In this document: piece by piece, positions 59,260-64,000 of the stretch
How the letters are laid out: each line of letters starts with the position of its first letter
How positions within the stretch are numbered: the first letter of the stretch is position 1
DNA from: Conyzicola nivalis_A
Lineage (GTDB): Bacteria; Actinomycetota; Actinomycetes; Actinomycetales; Microbacteriaceae
Direction of reading: 5' to 3'
Assembly (NCBI RefSeq): GCF_040548875.1
Contig: NZ_JBEPSJ010000002.1
Span: 434,001 to 498,000, forward strand
DNA length: 64,000 nt
Notes under the pieces: generated by a model
What the model was told of the DNA's origin: nothing
Seen by the model: the letters and a program-made list of their open reading frames with translations, nothing else
Databases searched by the model: none
Made by a program: the position numbers and the translations under genes

Positions 59260-59958
59260 TCAGACGAGTCCGGCGAGCGCCTGCTCGGCCGAGACGCCCG
59301 TACGGGCGGCGAGGGCGAGCAGGCGCTCGTGCTGTGCGGGGGTGAGTGTCGCGGTGACGGCGATGCCGGGAGCGCTCGACCCGGCGGGTTCGAGCGGCTC
59401 GTCGTCGAACGAGAACAGCGATGGCGCGGCCTCGGCCGGGGCGTCGTCGACCGGCGTCCACGCGATGACCGGAGCCGCGGCATCCGCGTCGCCCTCACGG
59501 GTGAAGCCGGGACCCTCGGGAACCGGACGGCCGCGCATAAACGCCTCGGATGCCGCCCGCGCGCGGGCGTCGGCCGCCTCGTTCAGCGGGTGGTTGGCGT
59601 GTCCCTTCACCCATTCGAAGCGGTAGGTGCGGCCGACGAGCGCCGCGTCGATCTCCTTGAGCAGCTCGACGTTCATGACCGGCTTGCCGTCGGCCTTGCG
59701 CCAGCCCTTCCTCTTCCAGCCCGGCATCCACTTCGTGATGCAGTTGATGACGTACTGGCTGTCGCAGAGGATGAGCAGATCGTCGTCGAGGTGCTCGGTC
59801 GCGCGGAAGAACTGCAGCACCGCCATCAGCTCGCCCTGGTTGTTGGTGGCGTGCTTCCAGCCGCCCGCCGCCCAGCTGGAGTCGTCGACGTACCACGCCC
59901 AGCCCGCGGGTCCGGGGTTGCCGAGCGCTGAACCGTCTGCCGCCGCGCGAATCGTCAT
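59260..59958 (-). CDS. rnhA: Ribonuclease HI with C-terminal extension
   Basis: 232 residues; RNase HI itself is about 150. The D-E-D-D catalytic set is visible: ADGSALGNPGPAGW (Asp8), NNQGELMAVL (Glu43), LILCDSQYV (Asp), and WVKGHANHPLNEAADARA (His, Asp). The C-terminal 80 residues contain an Ala/Pro-rich linker and a short helical tail (TPAQHERLLALAARTGVSAEQAL) that looks like a small binding domain. Removes RNA from RNA-DNA hybrids. Confidence 0.92.
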   Translation of the reverse strand: MTIRAAADGSALGNPGPAGWAWYVDDSSWAAGGWKHATNNQGELMAVLQFFRATEHLDDDLLILCDSQYVINCITKWMPGWKRKGWRKADGKPVMNVELLKEIDAALVGRTYRFEWVKGHANHPLNEAADARARAASEAFMRGRPVPEGPGFTREGDADAAAPVIAWTPVDDAPAEAAPSLFSFDDEPLEPAGSSAPGIAVTATLTPAQHERLLALAARTGVSAEQALAGLV

Positions 59959-59977
59959 GTGAGCCTTTCGAAGAACA

Positions 59978-60032
59978 GAGGGGCAAGAAATCGACCCTCA
60001 CCGAAGCGGGGAGAGTCGTTTCTTTGCCCCTC
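59978..60032 (-). terminator. Long imperfect hairpin between mdh and rnhA
   Basis: GAGGGGCAAGAAATCGACCCTC and GAGAGTCGTTTCTTTGCCCCTC are complementary over most of 22 bases with one bulge each, starting five bases past the mdh stop. Either the mdh terminator or a further palindromic repeat. Confidence 0.55.
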
Positions 60033-60036
60033 AACC

Positions 60037-61011
60037 CTATGCGGGTGCGAGCAGGCCGAGCGCCTCGACCGCCGCGCGCTCCTCTGCGAGCTCCGCCGTC
60101 GACGCGTCGATGCGGGCGCGCGAGAACTCGTCGATCTCGAGGCCCTCGACGATGGTCCACCGGCCGCCGGTCGAGGTGACCGGGAACGAGCTGACCAGGC
60201 CGGCCGGCACGCCGTACTCGCCGGTCGAGACGACGCCCGCGCTGGTCCAGTCGTCGACCGGGGTGCCGAGCACCCAGTCGTGCACGTGGTCGACGGCGGC
60301 GCTGGCTGCGGATGCCGCGGACGACGATCCCCTCGCGGCGATGATCGCGGCACCGCGGGTGGCGACGGTGGGGATGAAGTCCTGCTCGACCCAGCCGCGG
60401 TCGATCTCGAAGGGCTCGCCCTCGATGCGGGCGTGCGACAGGTCGGGGTACTGCGTCGACGAGTGATTGCCCCAGATGGTCAGGCGCGAGATCGCCGAGA
60501 CCGGCGCTCCGGTCGCGCCGGAGAGCTGGGCGAGGGCCCGGTTGTGGTCGAGTCGGGTCATCGCGGTGAAGCGTTCGGCGGGAACGTCGGGCGCGTGGGC
60601 GCTCGCAATCAGCGCGTTGGTATTGGCCGGGTTGCCCACCACGAGAACCCGCACGTCGTCGGCGGCGTTGTCGTTGATCGCCCTGCCCTGCGGTGCGAAG
60701 ATCGCGCCGTTGGCACTCAGGAGGTCGGCGCGCTCCATTCCGGCGGCGCGGGGTCGGGAGCCGACGAGCAGCGCCACGTTCGCGCCGTCGAAGGCTGCGG
60801 CCGCGTCATCCGTTATCTCGATGTCCCGCAGGAGGGGGAACGCGCAGTCGTCGAGTTCCATCGCGACGCCCTCGGCGGCCTCGAGGGCCTGCGGCAGTTC
60901 GAGCAGCCGGAGGCTGACGGGCACTTCGGGGCCGAGCATGGCGCCGGAGGCGATGCGGAAGAGCAGGGCGTAGCCGATCTGGCCGGCGGCGCCCGTGACG
61001 GTGATGATCAT
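60037..61011 (-). CDS. mdh: Malate dehydrogenase
   Basis: 324 residues, the actinobacterial/eukaryotic-cytosolic type. NAD-binding TVTGAAGQIGYALL, substrate Arg residues in GSRPRAAGMERADLL, NPANTNAL and the proton-relay His in IWGNHSSTQYPD. Catalyses malate to oxaloacetate in the TCA cycle. Next to icd on the same strand but separated by a strong hairpin, so the two are probably transcribed independently. Confidence 0.95.
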   Translation of the reverse strand: MIITVTGAAGQIGYALLFRIASGAMLGPEVPVSLRLLELPQALEAAEGVAMELDDCAFPLLRDIEITDDAAAAFDGANVALLVGSRPRAAGMERADLLSANGAIFAPQGRAINDNAADDVRVLVVGNPANTNALIASAHAPDVPAERFTAMTRLDHNRALAQLSGATGAPVSAISRLTIWGNHSSTQYPDLSHARIEGEPFEIDRGWVEQDFIPTVATRGAAIIAARGSSSAASAASAAVDHVHDWVLGTPVDDWTSAGVVSTGEYGVPAGLVSSFPVTSTGGRWTIVEGLEIDEFSRARIDASTAELAEERAAVEALGLLAPA

Positions 61012-61044
61012 GGTTCGAGCGTACGCCCGCTGGCCGGTTGAGAG

Positions 61045-61099
61045 AGGCCGCCCACGGCCTGCATCGAAACCGGGATTCCGATGCGGCCGTGGACGGCCT
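61045..61099 (-). terminator. Long hairpin between icd and mdh
   Basis: AGGCCGCCCACGGCCTGCATCG region and CGATGCGGCCGTGGACGGCCT pair over 21 bases with one mismatch and one bulge, 36 bp past the icd stop. Probable icd terminator; may also be a repeat element. Confidence 0.6.
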
Positions 61100-61134
61100 G
61101 CTCACTCAGCGTGCGGTGCTACGCCAGGCGCTGC

Positions 61135-62349
61135 CTATGACAGGCGCAGTGCCAGGTTCTTGTCGAGCGTGTCGAGGAACTCCTCGGTGGTCTCCCACTT
61201 CTGGTCCGGTCCGACGAGGGCCGCGAGGTCCTTGGTCATGTGGCCGGCCTCGACGCTCTTGATGACGACGTCTTCGAGCGTGGCCGCGAACTCGGCGAGC
61301 GCCGGGTTGTCGTCGAGCTTGGCGCGGTGCGACAGGCCGCGGGTCCACGCGTAGATCGACGCGATCGGGTTCGTCGACGTGGGCTTGCCCGCCTGGTGCT
61401 GGCGGTAGTGGCGCGTGACGGTGCCGTGGGCGGCCTCCGCCTCGACGACGGACCCGTCGGGAACCGAGAGCACGCTCGTCATCAGGCCCAGCGAGCCGAA
61501 GCCCTGAGCGACGGTGTCGCTCTGCACGTCGCCGTCGTAGTTCTTGCAGGCCCAGACGTAGCCGCCCTCCCACTTCATGGCCGATGCGACCATGTCGTCG
61601 ATGAGGCGGTGCTCGTAGGTGAGCCCGGCGGCGTCGAACCTGTCCTTGAACTCCGTCTGGAAGATCTCCTCGAAGATGTCCTTGAAGCGACCGTCGTAGG
61701 CCTTGAGGATCGTGTTCTTGGTCGACAGGTAGACCGGGTAGTTGCGCGAGAGGCCGTAGTTGAGCGAGGCGCGGGCGAAGTCGATGATCGACTCGTCGAG
61801 GTTGTACTGCACCTGTGCGATGCCGTCGCCGGGGGCGTCGTAGACCTCGAACTTGAGCGGCTCGCTGCCGTCTTCGGGAGCGAACTCGACCGTGAGCTTG
61901 CCCTTGCCGGCGAAGCGGAAGTCGGTGGCGCGGTACTGGTCGCCGAACGCGTGACGGCCGATGATGATCGGCTTGTTCCAGCCGGGCACGAGACGCGGGA
62001 TGTTGGAGATGATGATCGGCTCGCGGAAGATGACGCCGCCGAGGATGTTGCGGATCGTGCCGTTCGGGCTCTTCCACATCTTCTTCAGCCCGAACTCCTC
62101 GACGCGCGCCTCGTCGGGCGTGATCGTCGCGCACTTGACGCCGACGCCGTGCTTCTGGATGGCGTGGGCAGCGTCGATCGTGACCTGGTCGTCGGTCGCG
62201 TCGCGGTGCTCGATGCCGAGGTCGTAGTACTCGAGGTTGATGTCGAGGTACGGGTGGATCAGGGTGTCCTTGATCTTCTGCCAGATGATGCGGGTCATCT
62301 CGTCGCCGTCGAGTTCGACGACGGTGCCTTCTACCTTGATCTTGGACAA
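61135..62349 (-). CDS. icd: NADP-dependent isocitrate dehydrogenase, dimeric
   Basis: 404 residues, the eukaryotic-like homodimeric subfamily (VVELDGDEMTRIIWQKIKD at the start; KSPNGTIRNILGGVIFREPI with the isocitrate-binding Ser and Arg; YDGDVQSDTVAQGFGSLGLM; AHGTVTRHYR with NADP-binding residues). Produces 2-oxoglutarate and NADPH. A 24-bp perfect palindrome lies 70 bp upstream of the ATG and may regulate it. Confidence 0.96.
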   Translation of the reverse strand: MSKIKVEGTVVELDGDEMTRIIWQKIKDTLIHPYLDINLEYYDLGIEHRDATDDQVTIDAAHAIQKHGVGVKCATITPDEARVEEFGLKKMWKSPNGTIRNILGGVIFREPIIISNIPRLVPGWNKPIIIGRHAFGDQYRATDFRFAGKGKLTVEFAPEDGSEPLKFEVYDAPGDGIAQVQYNLDESIIDFARASLNYGLSRNYPVYLSTKNTILKAYDGRFKDIFEEIFQTEFKDRFDAAGLTYEHRLIDDMVASAMKWEGGYVWACKNYDGDVQSDTVAQGFGSLGLMTSVLSVPDGSVVEAEAAHGTVTRHYRQHQAGKPTSTNPIASIYAWTRGLSHRAKLDDNPALAEFAATLEDVVIKSVEAGHMTKDLAALVGPDQKWETTEEFLDTLDKNLALRLS

Positions 62350-62418
62350 GCGATTCTCCTCGTTGATGAGCTGGTACAGATGAGCTGGTGCAGCGCGTAC
62401 CAGCCTACTCGTTCTCCA

Positions 62419-62442
62419 AACTATCTCGATATCGAGATAGTT
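62419..62442. promoter_or_regulatory. 24-bp perfect palindrome upstream of icd
   Basis: AACTATCTCGAT followed by its exact reverse complement. The core TATCTCGATATCGAGATA resembles MarR/PadR-family operators. It lies between the SDR stop (62444) and the icd start (62349), so icd is the natural target. Confidence 0.6.
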
Positions 62443-62443
62443 C

Positions 62444-63199
62444 TCAGGCTTTCGGACCGCCGGCCACGTAGAGCACTTGGCCCGACACGAACGACGCCTC
62501 CTCGCTGACGAAGAACGCGGCGGCGGCGGCGATGTCGTCGGGCGTTCCCGTGCGGCCGACGGGGATCTCGCTCGCGGCGCCGGCGAGGTAGTCCTCGAAG
62601 CTCATGCCGATGCGCTCCGCCGTCTCGCGCAGCATGTCGGTGGCGATGAAGCCGGGGGCGATCGAGTTCACCGTCACGTTGAACCGGCCGAGCTCGATCG
62701 CGAGGGTCTTGGTGAACCCCTGGATGCCGGCCTTGGCCGCGGCGTAGTTGGCCTGTCCGCGGTTGCCCAGCGCCGACGTGCTCGACAGGTTGACGATGCG
62801 CCCCCACCCCGCCGCGACCTGGTGCGCCTGCACCGCCCGGCTCATAAGGAACGCGCCGCGCAGGTGAACGCCGATCACCGAGTCCCAGTCGTCGTCGCTC
62901 ATCTTGAAGATCAGGCTGTCGCGCAGGATGCCGGCGTTGTTGACGAGGATGGTCGGCGCGCCGAGGTCGTCGACCACGCGCACCATCGCCGACGCGACGT
63001 CGTCGGAGTTCGCCACATCGGCGCCGAGGCCGATGGCCTCGCCCCCCGCCGCGATGATCGCGTCGACCGTGCGCTCGGTGTCGGCGACCCGCAGGTCGAC
63101 GACAGCGATGCGGTGCCCTGCCTCGGCCAGTCGCAGGGCGATGGCGGCGCCGATCCCGCGCGCTGCCCCGGTGACTATGGCGGTTCGTGGCTCGGTCAT
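62444..63199 (-). CDS. SDR family oxidoreductase (FabG-like 3-oxoacyl reductase)
   Basis: 251 residues. Cofactor motif VTGAARGIG, N-N-A-G, catalytic Ser in NLSSTSALGN, Y-A-A-A-K (Tyr/Lys) and PGFIATDM are all in place. Start ATG 63199 overlaps the stop of the alcohol dehydrogenase as ATGA, so the two enzymes are co-translated and probably act in one catabolic route, for instance oxidation of an alcohol then reduction/oxidation of a beta-hydroxyacyl product. Pathway not identifiable from the visible part. Confidence 0.87.
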   Translation of the reverse strand: MTEPRTAIVTGAARGIGAAIALRLAEAGHRIAVVDLRVADTERTVDAIIAAGGEAIGLGADVANSDDVASAMVRVVDDLGAPTILVNNAGILRDSLIFKMSDDDWDSVIGVHLRGAFLMSRAVQAHQVAAGWGRIVNLSSTSALGNRGQANYAAAKAGIQGFTKTLAIELGRFNVTVNSIAPGFIATDMLRETAERIGMSFEDYLAGAASEIPVGRTGTPDDIAAAAAFFVSEEASFVSGQVLYVAGGPKA

Positions 63200-64000
63200 C
63201 GTGCTCCCTCGTCGAACGTGATTATCTGGCGCACGGCGAGGCCGTCGGCGAGCGCGTCCATCGCGCCGTTGACCTCGTCGAGACGGATGCGCGACGAGAC
63301 GAGTTTCTCGACGGGCAGCCGGCCCTGCCGCCACAGCTCGGCGTAGCGGGGGATGTCGCGTCCGGGCACCGACGAGCCCAGGTAGCTGCCGACGATCGTG
63401 CGCGCCTCGGCGACGAGCTTCAGCGGAGAGACGCTGGAGCGGGCGTCGGGCGCCGGCAGCCCCACGGTCACCGTGGTGCCGCCCGGGGCGGTGAGTTCGA
63501 GCGCGGTCTCGAAGGCGCGCGCGTTGCCCGCCGCCTCGATGACGACCGGAGCCCGAACCTCGGCGTCCACAGCCGCGGCGGGGCTGAAGACCCGGGTGGC
63601 CCCGAGTTCGAGCGCCCTGGCGAGCTTGTCGGGCACTCCGTCGACGCCGATCACCGGGTGGCCGAGCGCGAGGGCGACGAGCACGGCAGCCATCCCGACT
63701 CCCCCGAGTCCGACGACCACGATCGTGTCGCCCGGCGACGGTCTCGCGGCGTTGATCACGGCGCCGCCGCCGGTAAGGACCGCGCAGCCGAGCACCGCGG
63801 CGACCTCCGGCGGGATGTCGTCGTCGACGGCGACTACGGAGTGCCGGTTGACCACCGCGTGCGTGGCGAAGGCCGACACTCCGAGGTGGTGGGCGACGGT
63901 CTCTCCGCCGCGGTGCAGGCGGGCGCCGCCGCCGAGCAGTTCGCCCGCCCCGTTCGACGCGGTGCCACGCTCGCACGGCAGCCGTCCGTCGGTGGCGCAT
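63196..64000 (-). CDS. Zinc-dependent alcohol dehydrogenase, N-terminus beyond the window
   Basis: At least 267 residues; the frame continues past the right edge, so the start is missing. The visible part covers the end of the catalytic GroES-like domain (HHLGVSAFATHAVV, class III-like wording) and the Rossmann domain (TIVVVGLGGVGMAAVLVAL, the G-x-G-x-x-G motif). The last visible residues upstream include a cysteine pair region (C-A-T-D-G-R-L-P-C) that fits the structural-zinc lobe. An internal GTG at 63879 would give a truncated protein and is not the start. Oxidises an alcohol or S-(hydroxymethyl)thiol adduct with NAD. Confidence 0.85.
   Translation of the reverse strand, partial: CATDGRLPCERGTASNGAGELLGGGARLHRGGETVAHHLGVSAFATHAVVNRHSVVAVDDDIPPEVAAVLGCAVLTGGGAVINAARPSPGDTIVVVGLGGVGMAAVLVALALGHPVIGVDGVPDKLARALELGATRVFSPAAAVDAEVRAPVVIEAAGNARAFETALELTAPGGTTVTVGLPAPDARSSVSPLKLVAEARTIVGSYLGSSVPGRDIPRYAELWRQGRLPVEKLVSSRIRLDEVNGAMDALADGLAVRQIITFDEGAR

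Overview
The window is high-GC DNA with very short intergenic gaps, many ATGA/GTGA stop-start overlaps, frequent GTG/TTG starts and one wall-anchored protein ending in an LAATG sorting signal. Gene content (short DUF7882-like protein, dimeric eukaryotic-type NADP isocitrate dehydrogenase, actinobacterial malate dehydrogenase, CUT1 sugar transporters) points to an actinobacterium, most likely family Microbacteriaceae; the genus cannot be fixed from the sequence. It looks like ordinary chromosome: no rRNA, tRNA, CRISPR array, insertion sequence or prophage was seen.

Layout. (1) 1-3.2 kb: ABC-2 exporter with the start of a probable sensor kinase, then a class C beta-lactamase-like serine hydrolase. 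(2) 3.3-13.7 kb: a one-directional beta-glucoside/beta-glucan locus: GH1, solute-binding protein, two CUT1 permeases, cytoplasmic GH5, ROK repressor, and a large secreted GH5 whose catalytic domain is interrupted by three discoidin-type carbohydrate-binding domains. (3) 13.8-26.5 kb: a quinate/shikimate-type catabolic island with three IclR regulators, a bifunctional 3-dehydroshikimate dehydratase, type II dehydroquinate dehydratase, an NAD-type shikimate/quinate dehydrogenase, a Gfo/Idh oxidoreductase, an MFS carrier and a TRAP transporter. A shared 19-bp palindrome lies near four promoters of this island, and a sister palindrome sits before the paralogous regulator. (4) 26.6-33.3 kb: small proteins, a ferritin-like/VIT1 metal transporter behind what reads as a yybP-ykoY manganese riboswitch, and a Leloir galactose locus (DeoR regulator-galM divergent from galTK). 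(5) 33.4-43.8 kb: one-carbon metabolism (glyA-folD behind a ZTP riboswitch; purU), a wall-anchored protein, TetR with MFS exporter, a second MFS carrier, nagA. (6) 44.2-51.7 kb: an amino-sugar operon (ROK repressor, ABC transporter, GH3 hexosaminidase, ROK kinase, NagB). (7) 52-59.2 kb: a 1206-residue secreted subtilase, then an extracytosolic flavin module: FMN-binding lipoprotein, ApbE flavinyl transferase and a membrane oxidoreductase joining an NqrB/RnfD-like part to a ferredoxin-reductase domain. (8) 59.2-64 kb: RNase HI, mdh, icd, and an SDR/alcohol dehydrogenase pair cut by the right edge.

Overall the window is a carbon-scavenging region (beta-glucans, plant cyclitol acids, galactose, amino sugars) with unusually readable regulation: two riboswitches, a regulon-wide IclR operator, several operator palindromes, and at least three families of small palindromic repeats, one of which has inserted in frame into folD.
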